A stretch of DNA of 39,525 nucleotides from NCBI GenBank assembly GCA_005880985.1, contig VBIQ01000026.1, positions 1-39,525 of the forward strand, in the 5' to 3' direction. Origin of the DNA: Chloroflexota bacterium. Lineage in GTDB: Bacteria > Chloroflexota > Dormibacteria > Aeolococcales > Aeolococcaceae. The notes under the pieces are model-generated. The model saw only the letters and a list, made by a program, of their open reading frames with translations, had not been told where the DNA came from and did no database searches. The position numbers and the translations under genes are program-made. Of this stretch, positions 13,725-22,250 are shown piece after piece (within the stretch, counting starts at the first letter, position 1; each line of letters opens with the position of its first letter).

Positions 13725-16417
13725 GCTCCCCGCCTGCGCTCCGACTTGACGTCGGTCAAGCCGAGCCGCTCTTGGAAGTCGGGATCCCTTCCGCTGATCA
13801 ACCCTGCGGCGGCAAGCGCCTCCAGTGGCACCACGTGCTGATCGACCGAGCCGAGCCGGGCGGGGTTGGGCCATCGACCGACGATGCCGTCCCCCTCCAG
13901 CGCTCGGAGTTCGGTCGCACCGACCCCGAGCTCACCAAGGACCTCGTCATTGTCTTCGCCAAGCAGCGGGGAAGCGCGACGGATGCGTCCCGGCGTGCCG
14001 TGCAACCTGATCGTCATTCCCGGGTAGGGCCTGGTTCCCAGATCCCCGGCATTCGGGTGGTGGGTGGCCAGCTCGAAGAATCCTCGTTGCCGCAGATGTC
14101 GATCGAAGAGCAGGTCGCGAACCGTCATCGCCATCGAGGCCGCAATTCCGCCACTCCGAAGCGCCTCAACTGTCTCCTCGGCGCTGCGCACCATCGTCCA
14201 CGCGGAGATCAGTGCATCCAGCTCATCGTGATGGTCGCGACGAGCCTGGGCGTCGCGGTACCGATCCGCGGCTGCGAGATCCTCCCGTCCCATGAGCCGG
14301 CAGAGGGCAGTGAACCGAGCGTCGTCGGGTACGGTGAGGCCCACCCAGCGATCCTCACCGGCGCACCGATAGACGCCTTGGGGAGCCATGGCAGGATCCC
14401 GGTTGCCGATTCGCGATGGGGGGATGGTGCCGGACGCGGCCGCAGTGAGCGCTTCCCCGATGAAGGTGGCACCGACTTCGTACATCGACAGGTCGATCCA
14501 TTCGCCCTCCCCTTGGAGACGGCGGCGCCGCAGTGCGGCGAGCACCAGGGCTGCCCCAACGGTTGCGGCTGGCATGTCCGCGTAGGCGATCCCGGTTCGC
14601 AGCGGCGGACCATCCGGATACCCCACAAAGTTACAGATGCCGGCGGTGGGCTCGACGGTGAAGCCCCACGCCGTGTAGTGGTGCCAGGGCCCGCTGTGCC
14701 CGTAGCCTGTGACCGAGATCATGATGAGGTCAGGACGTACCTCTCTCAGAGCCGGGTAGTCGAGCCCGAGCTGGGATGCGACACGGGGCGTGTAGTTCTC
14801 ACAGAGGACGTCGGCGGTACTCACCAGGCGCTTGAAGAGATCGAGGCCCCGTGGGTCGCGCAGATCGAGGGTGACGTCGCGCTTGTTGCGGTTCGGCTCG
14901 TTGAAGACACCGCCGCGGTTCCAGAATTGCTCGCCGGGAACGCCGTCAGGGAACGGCCAGACGCGCACCACATCGGGTCGGTGACAGGACTCCACCTTGA
15001 TGACATCGGCTCCCATGTCGGCCAGCAGCCTGCCCAGATAGGGAACTGCATACGCCTCTCCCCACTCCACGACGCGCACCCCTTCCAGTGCGCCCCCAGG
15101 CGCGGGTAGACGGTGCGCAGGATCGTCACGTGGCGCAGGAGCGATGAACGCCGGCAGGGGAGAGGTGTCGACATCCACCGCAGACTCAGAGGTGGTGCCG
15201 TTCGATCCCGCTCCAGGTGCCGCGTCGATCCGCAGAGCATCGCCATCCAGGCTCATCTCGTCCATCAGTTCGACGGTGTGCTCACCAAGGCGAGGGGGAT
15301 CGCGAATCACCAGAGAATCCATCCACTCGCCGCGGTGCAGCGGTCCACACATGCGCATCGGGCCCGCCGCCGGATGCTCAACACTGCGCCAGAACCCTCG
15401 GGCAGCCAGGTGCGGACAGGCGAGAAGCTCCTCTGGGGTCTGCACAACCCCGAACGTCAGCCGCCATTCCTGAGCGTCGTGGAACCATTCGTACTTGGTC
15501 CGCTGTCGCAGCCGAGCGCTGATGATGCGCTCCAGCTCCTCGGCATGCTCGACTCTCCCGACCCGGGTCGCGAAACGCTCATCCAGAAGTCCGGGCAGTC
15601 CGAGGAAGCCGGCAAACAGCTCCCAGTCGACGTTCGCACCGGGGACAAACATCGGCGCGATCCACCCGTCGGCGCAGGGCATGAGGGAGTACTGCAGGCT
15701 GCCGCTGTGGCGCGGTTGCCGGCGGGCGATGCAGCCCATATAGGTGTAGTAGCTGAACTTGCCCTGGAGAATGCTGGCCACGACCTCCTGAATCGACACT
15801 TCGACGAGCTGCCCCCGCCCACTGGTCTCGGCGCACCACAGGGCGGCCAGCGCTCCGGCGGCGGCGTGGGCCCCGCCAAGGTACTGGCACTGGTTGAGAG
15901 CGGCCTTGGTGGGCGGGTCATCGTGGCGACCGGTGATGTAGGCCAGTCCCCCCGCACAGCAGAGTGCGAGCTCGCTCGCGGGTGCGTCGCGGAGCGGCCC
16001 GCTCAGGCCGAAGCTGGTCACCGCCACCCGCACCAGCTTGGGGCGACCGCCGCCCAGCCATGAATCGTCAACACCCAGTCGCTCCGCGCTGGTCGGACGC
16101 AGGCCCGAGACGACAACAGCGCTCCGGTCCAGCAGTTGCGCGAGCGCTCGGCGGCCACCCGGCGACCTGAGGTCGAGCTCGATCGACCGCTTGCCCGCGT
16201 TGAGGCTGACAAAGAGCGCGCTGGCGTCTCGGTCGGGTGCACCGCCGCAGAAGGGCCCCACTCGGCGCGACGGGTCCCCGACGCCCGGTCGCTCGACCTT
16301 GACCACGTCCGCCCCCAGGTCGGTGAGCAACCGGGTGCAAAACGGCGCAGCCACCCCGCCGCCGATCTCGACGACGCGCACGCCGTGCAGCGGCGGGATG
16401 GTGCTCGGCGCCGGCAC
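13721..16417 (-). CDS. Double-length CaiB/BaiF (family III) CoA transferase
   Basis: An 898-residue fusion of two CaiB/BaiF units, each near the usual 400 residues. The N-half opens LHGVRVVEIGGGVAAPFCTRLLTDLGADVVKVE and holds GRGQLVEVSIQEVVA. The C-half opens LEGVRVVEWGEAYAVPYLGRLLADMGADVIKVE and holds NRNKRDVTLDLRDPRGLDLF and GEGEWIDLSMYEVGAT. Both halves look complete. CaiB-type enzymes are interlocked dimers of two such chains, so a fused pair could form the dimer within one chain or work on two acids. GTG start at 16417, 6 nt after the enoyl-CoA hydratase gene. Confidence 0.9.
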   Translation of the reverse strand: MPAPSTIPPLHGVRVVEIGGGVAAPFCTRLLTDLGADVVKVERPGVGDPSRRVGPFCGGAPDRDASALFVSLNAGKRSIELDLRSPGGRRALAQLLDRSAVVVSGLRPTSAERLGVDDSWLGGGRPKLVRVAVTSFGLSGPLRDAPASELALCCAGGLAYITGRHDDPPTKAALNQCQYLGGAHAAAGALAALWCAETSGRGQLVEVSIQEVVASILQGKFSYYTYMGCIARRQPRHSGSLQYSLMPCADGWIAPMFVPGANVDWELFAGFLGLPGLLDERFATRVGRVEHAEELERIISARLRQRTKYEWFHDAQEWRLTFGVVQTPEELLACPHLAARGFWRSVEHPAAGPMRMCGPLHRGEWMDSLVIRDPPRLGEHTVELMDEMSLDGDALRIDAAPGAGSNGTTSESAVDVDTSPLPAFIAPAPRDDPAHRLPAPGGALEGVRVVEWGEAYAVPYLGRLLADMGADVIKVESCHRPDVVRVWPFPDGVPGEQFWNRGGVFNEPNRNKRDVTLDLRDPRGLDLFKRLVSTADVLCENYTPRVASQLGLDYPALREVRPDLIMISVTGYGHSGPWHHYTAWGFTVEPTAGICNFVGYPDGPPLRTGIAYADMPAATVGAALVLAALRRRRLQGEGEWIDLSMYEVGATFIGEALTAAASGTIPPSRIGNRDPAMAPQGVYRCAGEDRWVGLTVPDDARFTALCRLMGREDLAAADRYRDAQARRDHHDELDALISAWTMVRSAEETVEALRSGGIAASMAMTVRDLLFDRHLRQRGFFELATHHPNAGDLGTRPYPGMTIRLHGTPGRIRRASPLLGEDNDEVLGELGVGATELRALEGDGIVGRWPNPARLGSVDQHVVPLEALAAAGLISGRDPDFQERLGLTDVKSERRRGA

Positions 16418-16423
16418 GGGAGC

Positions 16424-17260
16424 TCAGCGGCCCGAGAAGTTGGGTGGACGCTTCTCCCGGAGCGCCCGCAGACCCTCGCGGAAGTCCTCGCTCTCCATGC
16501 AGATCGCCTGGGCATCGGCTTCCGCGTTGATCGCGGCGGCGAGGTCGCTCCCCAGACCCTGAGACACCAGGGTCTTGATCATTCCGATCGCCATGGTGGG
16601 GCCGGCGGCGAGCGATGTGGCGAGCTCCAACGCCTCGTCGATCAGGGTCACATCGTCGCACACACGGCTGACGAAACCGAGGCGGTGCGCGGTCTCGGCA
16701 TCCAAGGGCTCCCCGCGGAAGAGCAGCTCGCGGGCCCGCCACGGACCGACGAGCCTTGGCAGGAACCAACTCGACCCGGTGTCGGGAGCAAGACCTCGCG
16801 TGACGAAGACCTGGGCGAAGCGTGCGCTCCGGGCGGCGAGGATGAGGTCGCAGGCGAGCGCCATGCTGAAGCCCCCGCCATAGGCAATCCCGTTGACCGC
16901 GGCGACGACCGGCTTCTCGATGGTGGCCAGCGCGAGGATCACCGGACCGGTGTGCTCGCGGATCTTGCGCCGCACCTCGTTCGGCGATCGTCTGCCGACC
17001 TGGGCGGCCATCATCTTGACATCGCCCCCAGCGCAGAATGCACGACCCGCTCCGGTGACGAGTAGCGCTCGCACATCGGGGTCCGCCGCGGCGTCGGCCA
17101 GGATCGCCCGGAGGCTCTTGGTCATGTCTGGATTCATGGCGTTGAGCGCCTCGGGCCGGTTGAGTGTGACCATCAGCACACCCCCGCGGAGCTCGGTGAC
17201 AACCGCCGGTGCCTTGGCACCCGGCTCCCGTATACGCGTATCGCCGCGGTGCGCGTTCAT
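16424..17260 (-). CDS. Enoyl-CoA hydratase/isomerase
   Basis: A 278-residue crotonase-fold protein from the ATG at 17260, which overlaps the upstream stop (ATGA). Oxyanion-hole segments are visible: GRAFCAGGDVKMM (about residues 73-84) and NGIAYGGGFSMALACDL. The catalytic region reads RGLAPDTGSSWFLPRLVG, with Asp rather than Glu at the second acid position, closer to PaaG-type isomerases and EchA20-like enzymes than to classic hydratases. It belongs to the coupled catabolic operon. Reaction inferred: hydration, isomerisation or ring hydrolysis of a CoA thioester. Confidence 0.88.
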   Translation of the reverse strand: MNAHRGDTRIREPGAKAPAVVTELRGGVLMVTLNRPEALNAMNPDMTKSLRAILADAAADPDVRALLVTGAGRAFCAGGDVKMMAAQVGRRSPNEVRRKIREHTGPVILALATIEKPVVAAVNGIAYGGGFSMALACDLILAARSARFAQVFVTRGLAPDTGSSWFLPRLVGPWRARELLFRGEPLDAETAHRLGFVSRVCDDVTLIDEALELATSLAAGPTMAIGMIKTLVSQGLGSDLAAAINAEADAQAICMESEDFREGLRALREKRPPNFSGR

Positions 17261-18372
17261 GGCATGGGTGTCTCGCAGAGAGCGTCGAGGGTGCGCTCGC
17301 ACTCATCGATCATCTCGTGCAACACGTCGCGGGCAGCTCGCACGTGGTGCAGCGAGCCGACGACCTGGCCCACTGGCGTTCCCATCAGGGCGACGACACG
17401 GTGCTCAGCGATCGCCTTGACGGCGTCATACACGAGAAGCTCCTGCAGTGGCATGGGGAGGGGACGTGGCGCATCGGGCTCTTCCCAGGCCTCGACCCAC
17501 GGCGTGCGCAGCTGGCGCACCGGTTTTCCTGTCGAGCATCGAGACCGTACCGCGTCGCGGGCGCGGGCGGCCAGCAGCTTCTCCCTCACCACGGGGTCGA
17601 CGTCGCTCTCCTCGGTCACCAGCCACATGGACCCGGTCCAGACGCCCGCGGCTCCGAGCGCCAGCGCCGCCGCCATCTGCCGCCCGCATGCGATGCCGCC
17701 CGCCGCGAGGACCGGCACCGGGACGACCGCGTCCACGACCTCGGGCACCAGTACCAGCGTCGCCAGCTCACCGGTGTGCCCACCTGCCTCCGTGCCCTGT
17801 GCCACGACAAGGTCGGCACCCGCCTCCACATGGGCACGAGCCTGTTCGGCGCTGCCGCAGAGACCGCCAACCAGCCTGCCGCTGCTGTGGGCGCGCCGGG
17901 CCACGTCCTGCGGGAGCGGCCCCAGGGCTGACACCAGGAGGCGAGCGGGATGGGCGAGGGCGACCTCCACCTGACGCCTCGCCCGGGCATGGGTGCCGGT
18001 CAGGTGCTCGCGCCCCCGACGGTCCTCGGAGAGCGGCGGGATGGCAAAGCGCTCTCGCAGCCGCGCGACGAAGGCGCGATTCTCCGGCGGGAGTGCGGCC
18101 CGCAGCGCCGCCTTGTCGTCCGTGTCACCGCCAACGTGTGACGCCGCCATGACCACGTCGACACCGTAGGGACGTCCGCCGACTTGGGAGTCGATCCAGC
18201 CGAGATGCTCGTCGAGCTCGTCAGGATCGAATCGAGCAGCCCCGAACATGCCCAGGCCTCCGGCGAGGCTCACCGCGGCGACCACAGCCCGCGAATGGCT
18301 GAAGGCCACCACCGGGATGTCGACGCCGAGCAACTCGCGGACGGGGGCGGTCATACGCTGAGCACGCTTCAT
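17257..18372 (-). CDS. Nitronate monooxygenase-like (2-nitropropane dioxygenase) flavoprotein
   Basis: A 371-residue TIM-barrel FMN protein from ATG 18372, 1 nt after the CaiB gene's stop. It opens VRELLGVDIPVVAFSHSRAVVAAVSLAGGLGMFG; the FMN-phosphate region reads VPVLAAGGIACGRQMAAALALGAAGVWTGSMWLV, preceded by the family motif DLVVAQGTEAGGHTG. In steroid gene clusters a protein of this fold (IpdC) acts on a ring-degradation CoA intermediate, so a role in the pathway is more likely here than nitronate detoxification. That is inference from context. Confidence 0.85.
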   Translation of the reverse strand: MKRAQRMTAPVRELLGVDIPVVAFSHSRAVVAAVSLAGGLGMFGAARFDPDELDEHLGWIDSQVGGRPYGVDVVMAASHVGGDTDDKAALRAALPPENRAFVARLRERFAIPPLSEDRRGREHLTGTHARARRQVEVALAHPARLLVSALGPLPQDVARRAHSSGRLVGGLCGSAEQARAHVEAGADLVVAQGTEAGGHTGELATLVLVPEVVDAVVPVPVLAAGGIACGRQMAAALALGAAGVWTGSMWLVTEESDVDPVVREKLLAARARDAVRSRCSTGKPVRQLRTPWVEAWEEPDAPRPLPMPLQELLVYDAVKAIAEHRVVALMGTPVGQVVGSLHHVRAARDVLHEMIDECERTLDALCETPMP

Positions 18373-18373
18373 G

Positions 18374-19585
18374 TCACGGGCTGCTCGCTGCGGGAGCGGT
18401 GGCGGGTCGCGCCACCCCGCCCTCCGAGTAGAGACGCTCGCGCGCCTCCGGTCCGAAGCCCAGCTCATCGAGCAGGCTACCGCAGTCGAAGTTCCAGGGC
18501 ATCTGTCCACGTCGGATGTCAGCGGGAGTGTCGGAGAAGCGTGGCAGCGCACGCACATGCGGTGCACGGGAGCCGTCGCCCTCGACTTCGACGAATGTTC
18601 CGCGAGCACGGAGGTGCTGATCGGCGAGCAGCTCGTCCATCGTTGGTACTACACAGACGCAGCTGTCGCGCTCACCGAATAGGGCCATCCACTCCGCCGC
18701 GGTGCGGGTGGCGAGCTGGGCACCCATGACGTGGCCCATGGCCGGCCAGCTCGCGGTGTCGAATTGCTTCGCCAACCACTCGGGGTGCCCGAGCACGCTG
18801 CAGACGGCCGCGTAGAACCAGGGCTCCACCGCTGCGATCGCAAGGTGACGCGCATCGGCAGTCGCGTAGCTGCGATACCAGGGGGCCTCGCCGCGTAGCA
18901 GAGTCCACGACCGGCTGTCGTCGCCGAGCAGTCGTAGGAGCAGGGGGGCCATGAGTGCCACCACGCCCTCGTGGAGCGAGACGTCGATGCTCTGGCCCTC
19001 TCCGCTCCGTTCTCGTGCAAGCAGCGCGGCGAGGACGCCGATGGCCGCCTGCATGCCCCCTGCAGCCAGGTCGGCGAGGACTGTTGGGGGGAGCACCGGC
19101 TCCCCGTCATGACCGCGGTTGCCGTCCAGGAGGCCGCCCATGGCCAGGTAGTTGAGGTCGTGGCCTGCCCGGTCGCGATACGGGCCGTCTTGGCCGAAGC
19201 CGGTGATGGAGCAGATGACCAGACGCCGGTGCGCGCTGCGCAGAGATGCGACGTCGATGCCCAAACGCGGGGCCACCCCGGGCCGAAAGCCCTCGAGGAG
19301 AACGTCGGCACGGTCGAGAAGACGATCCAGGACCTCGCGACCGCCGGGATTCTTGAGGTCGAGCGCGATGCGACGGGCATTGCGTCGCATCCAGGATCCC
19401 TGGGACCCCAACGGCGCCCCAGGGCCAATCATCGCCTTGGTCCGCGCATGAGCAGCAGCCGGTGCGCGGTAGTCATCGACGACGACCACCTCGCAGCCCA
19501 GATCGCCGAGCAGCATGGAACAGTACGGCCCCGGCCCGTAGCGCGTGAGGTCGACGACGAGCGAGCCGGCGAGCGGTCCGCTCAC
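18374..19585 (-). CDS. CaiB/BaiF (family III) CoA transferase
   Basis: A 403-residue single-unit family III CoA transferase. Features: AGSLVVDLTRYGPGPYCSMLLGDLGCEVVVVD at the N-terminus, RRNARRIALDLKNPGGREVL, ICSITGFGQDGPYRDRAGHDLNYLAMGG and GEGQSIDVSLHEGVVAL. The usual KVE after the first strand is replaced by VVVDDY, so the first nucleotide-contact loop differs from its paralogues in this cluster; racemase-type members (AMACR-like) also fall in this length class. It may move CoA or epimerise a 2-methylacyl-CoA. It sits between the MaoC and flavoprotein genes of the operon. Confidence 0.88.
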   Translation of the reverse strand: MSGPLAGSLVVDLTRYGPGPYCSMLLGDLGCEVVVVDDYRAPAAAHARTKAMIGPGAPLGSQGSWMRRNARRIALDLKNPGGREVLDRLLDRADVLLEGFRPGVAPRLGIDVASLRSAHRRLVICSITGFGQDGPYRDRAGHDLNYLAMGGLLDGNRGHDGEPVLPPTVLADLAAGGMQAAIGVLAALLARERSGEGQSIDVSLHEGVVALMAPLLLRLLGDDSRSWTLLRGEAPWYRSYATADARHLAIAAVEPWFYAAVCSVLGHPEWLAKQFDTASWPAMGHVMGAQLATRTAAEWMALFGERDSCVCVVPTMDELLADQHLRARGTFVEVEGDGSRAPHVRALPRFSDTPADIRRGQMPWNFDCGSLLDELGFGPEARERLYSEGGVARPATAPAASSP

Positions 19586-19594
19586 GACCAGGTC

Positions 19595-20050
19595 CTACCG
19601 GGCCCCAGCCGAGGGCAACTCGACCGTGGCGTTGGCGGGGCACGCCACACCGTCGTCGTTGCCGATGGCGATGTCGATGTCGACGAGATGGCGGCCATCG
19701 TCATCGACCCAGCGGCGTGTGACCTTGCCCTCACCGAACATGGTGTCGCCGGCGTAGATGGACCGTTGCATGGTCATCTTGCGTCGGACGATCCAGGTTT
19801 CCGGCCCAGCCCAATCGGTGATGACGCGGTCGATGAATCCCTGGAAGAACATGGTGTTGATGTAGATGGTCTTCTGCCCCTGCTGGTTCGCATACTCCAC
19901 GTTGTGGTGACCGGGGAAGTAGTCCCACGTGGCGGCGGCATCCATGATGACCCGCTTGAGTGTCACGTCGCTGGTGATACGCGGCACTTCCTCGCCCTCA
20001 GTCACGTCCTCCCACTCTCGCTGCAGCATGCCCGGGTAGCTTGGCCGCAT
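19595..20050 (-). CDS. MaoC-fold enoyl-CoA hydratase subunit (catalytic)
   Basis: A 151-residue hot-dog-fold protein. Residues 43-48 read DYFPGH, the D-x4-H motif of hydratase-2 enzymes, so this is likely the catalytic chain. The start ATG at 20050 lies right after the stop of the other MaoC-fold gene (1-nt gap). In ChsH1-ChsH2 of cholesterol side-chain breakdown, one MaoC chain carries the catalytic pair and the other shapes the pocket for bulky substrates; the adjacent gene here lacks the His, matching that pattern. Confidence 0.82.
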   Translation of the reverse strand: MRPSYPGMLQREWEDVTEGEEVPRITSDVTLKRVIMDAAATWDYFPGHHNVEYANQQGQKTIYINTMFFQGFIDRVITDWAGPETWIVRRKMTMQRSIYAGDTMFGEGKVTRRWVDDDGRHLVDIDIAIGNDDGVACPANATVELPSAGAR

Positions 20051-20051
20051 C

Positions 20052-20624
20052 TCAGGCCTCCTTGCCGGCAGCGCCGTCCGAACTGGGCTGGTTCTTGGTG
20101 AAGCGGAACAGCTGGTTGGTGTTGCGGGCCACCACCTCGCCTCGCTGGTTCCGATAGGTAGCGACGGTGGTCACGAAGTGACCGGTGCCGAGCCGAGTAG
20201 TCTTCTCCGGCGAGATCGCCGCGATCTCATCCACCACGTTGAGCTGGTCCCCGATGCGCATTGGGCGCAGGAACTCGGCCTCGGTGCTCACGTTGATCAG
20301 CGTGTCGCCAGGAAGGGGGATGGAGTCGGCCAGCGACGCGGCGGGTGTGATGCCTCCGGGCTTCCACTGGATCCGCGACATCCAGACCTGCAGCATTCCC
20401 GGAGGGGCGATGATCGAGCCCCAGCGCTCGCGGGCGAAATCACCGTCCCAGTACGATGGGTTGGCGTCCTCCACGAGCGCGCAGTAGTACTTGATCATCG
20501 GCCAGTTGATCTCGGACTCCGAGAAGCGGACCTCGCTCTTGGCGCCGATCATCTTCAAGCCGTCCTCGTAGGTCCCCATCGTGAAGTGGGGAGCTCCTTG
20601 GTGGGCGGTCGCTATGGTGGCCAA
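20052..20624 (-). CDS. MaoC N-terminal-type dehydratase subunit (non-catalytic partner)
   Basis: A 190-residue protein of the MaoC_dehydrat_N type. The motif region reads YYCALVEDANPSYWDG where active hydratases have D-x-N-P-x-H, so the His is missing. A TTG start at 20624 is chosen because AGGAGG (20638-20633) lies 8 nt upstream and no ATG fits as well; the ATG at 20579 is too far inside. The long upstream reading frame is antisense to the DUF35 gene and not real. It probably forms a heterotetramer with the 151-residue MaoC next door. Confidence 0.75.
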   Translation of the reverse strand: MATIATAHQGAPHFTMGTYEDGLKMIGAKSEVRFSESEINWPMIKYYCALVEDANPSYWDGDFARERWGSIIAPPGMLQVWMSRIQWKPGGITPAASLADSIPLPGDTLINVSTEAEFLRPMRIGDQLNVVDEIAAISPEKTTRLGTGHFVTTVATYRNQRGEVVARNTNQLFRFTKNQPSSDGAAGKEA

Positions 20625-20650
20625 GGTTTCTGCCTCCTTCTCCGGTGCGA

Positions 20651-21058
20651 TCAGTCGAGCACGAAAACCGGCAACGACTGTTTGGGGTGGTCCTCCCACT
20701 CGACGTGCACTGGAGCGCCGAGTGCGATCTCGCCGCCGTCGTGGCCGCGCACCTGCGCGGCGACGCGAGGTCCCTCCTCCATCTCGGCGAGCGCGACCGT
20801 GTAGGGCACTGGAAACGCCGGATGGGTTTGGCGCCGGACTACCGTGTAACTGTAGACGTGCCCCCTGCCGCTGGAAGCGATCCATTCGTGATCGAAGGAA
20901 TGGCAGTTGGGACACAGCGGAGTAACTCGATACCGGACACTGCCGCATCCTGTGCAGCGCTGGAAACGCAGCTCATGCTTGTCCTGGGCCTCCCAGAAGG
21001 GGGTGGTGTCCCGGTCGCGCTGCGGGAATGGACGGGGCGCAGGCTCGTCGCTCATCAC
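20651..21058 (-). CDS. DUF35 OB-fold protein with zinc ribbon
   Basis: A 135-residue protein with a zinc ribbon (Cys35, Cys38, Cys49, Cys52 in RCTGCGS and LCPNCHS) followed by an OB-fold (GRGHVYSYTVVRRQ, YTVALAEMEEGPRVAAQVRG). DUF35 proteins partner SCP-x/Ltp2-type thiolase-fold enzymes; in cholesterol breakdown the DUF35 domain is fused to the MaoC protein ChsH2, whereas here it is a separate gene directly before the MaoC gene. Its ATG overlaps the thiolase stop (21055-21058), giving tight coupling to that partner. Confidence 0.88.
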   Translation of the reverse strand: MMSDEPAPRPFPQRDRDTTPFWEAQDKHELRFQRCTGCGSVRYRVTPLCPNCHSFDHEWIASSGRGHVYSYTVVRRQTHPAFPVPYTVALAEMEEGPRVAAQVRGHDGGEIALGAPVHVEWEDHPKQSLPVFVLD

Positions 21059-22221
21059 CGTGCCTCCAGGGAGAGGATCAATGAGCTGGTCGGCACCCCT
21101 CCGGCACTCGAGACCAGCGCGGTCTTGGGGCTGCCTGCGACCTGGTTGGCAGCGTTGCCGCGAAGCTGCGAGACCGCCTCGTGGATGTGATTGAAGCCGT
21201 GGATGTAACCCTCGCCGAGGTGACCGCCGTGGGGATTGAGGGGGACTCTCCCGTCGAGCTCGAAATACCCCTCGCGGTACCGGCTGGGTGCCTGCCCGCG
21301 GGCAGCGAACCCGTAGGATTCGATGGTCATCAGCACCATCGGGGTGAAGTGGTCGTACACGAGCAGGACGTCGATGTCCTCGGGATTCATGCCGGCAATG
21401 CGGTAGAGCTCACGCGCCGCGGAGTCGGTCTCCTCGAGGTGAGCGATGCTGTCACGCTGCCACGCTGTCATCACCTCCGGCCGGCTGCCGGTGCCTTGCG
21501 TGGCCGCCGTGACGTAGGCAGGGGTGCTCTTGCATGTCTTGGCTCGTGCGGCCGAGGTGACGATCGCGGCACAGGCGCCGTCGGTATCGAGACAGCAGTC
21601 CAGCAGGCGCAGCGGCTCGGCGATCCACTCCGCCTTGCGATGGTCCTCGATGGTGATGGGACGCTGGTACATCATGGCGTGAGGGTTGGTCGCGGCATGT
21701 TTGCGGGCGAGCACGGTGACCATTCCGAACGCGTCCGTGTCGTGATCGAATTCATGTAGGTACCGGCGTCCGAAGATCGCCATCCACTGGGCCGGGGTCA
21801 CCAGGCCGTGGGGCGCGTAGTACGCGTTCCAGCCACCGACACCGCCGCCGACGCTGGACTCACCGAAGCGGCGCTCGGATCGCTCATTGAGTGAGCGGAA
21901 AGTGACCACCACCTCGGCCATCTCGGTGGCCACCGCCGACGCTGCGACGCCAACGGTGCCGCATCCGGAGCCGCCGCCGTAGGGGACCTCGGCGAAGAAC
22001 CGCAGATTCTGCAGCCCCAGGGCGCGCGCGAGTTCGACCTCGTCGATGTCGCGGTTGGCGCTCATCTTCACCACGCCGTCGACGTCGGAGGGGCGCAGCC
22101 CGGCGTCATCCAGGGCATCCAGGATCGTTTCCAGCGCCATCCGCAGTGTGCTTCGTCCGGAGTTCTTGGAGAACTCGGTGCGCCCGATACCGACAATGGC
22201 CGCCTGATTCCGAATGGTCAC
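21055..22221 (-). CDS. SCP-x/Ltp2-like thiolase-fold protein (probable retro-aldolase)
   Basis: A 388-residue lipid-transfer/thiolase-fold protein. The nucleophile-position Cys is present (YGGGSGCGTVG, Cys87). The C-terminal region reads NPHGGHLGEGYIHGFNHIHEAVSQLRG and there is no second active-site Cys of the kind in true thiolases. This pattern, plus the adjoining DUF35 gene, fits Ltp2-type aldolases that cleave a C-C bond of a hydroxyacyl-CoA to release a short acyl-CoA. A thiolase-like role cannot be excluded. Confidence 0.85.
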   Translation of the reverse strand: MTIRNQAAIVGIGRTEFSKNSGRSTLRMALETILDALDDAGLRPSDVDGVVKMSANRDIDEVELARALGLQNLRFFAEVPYGGGSGCGTVGVAASAVATEMAEVVVTFRSLNERSERRFGESSVGGGVGGWNAYYAPHGLVTPAQWMAIFGRRYLHEFDHDTDAFGMVTVLARKHAATNPHAMMYQRPITIEDHRKAEWIAEPLRLLDCCLDTDGACAAIVTSAARAKTCKSTPAYVTAATQGTGSRPEVMTAWQRDSIAHLEETDSAARELYRIAGMNPEDIDVLLVYDHFTPMVLMTIESYGFAARGQAPSRYREGYFELDGRVPLNPHGGHLGEGYIHGFNHIHEAVSQLRGNAANQVAGSPKTALVSSAGGVPTSSLILSLEAR

Positions 22222-22250
22222 CGCTGCCCTCCTATACGCTGTACGGCGTG

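Noticed and set aside
13391..15109. 572-codon plus-strand open frame
   Set aside because: It is antisense to the double CaiB genes, has no family resemblance and arises from high GC codon bias.
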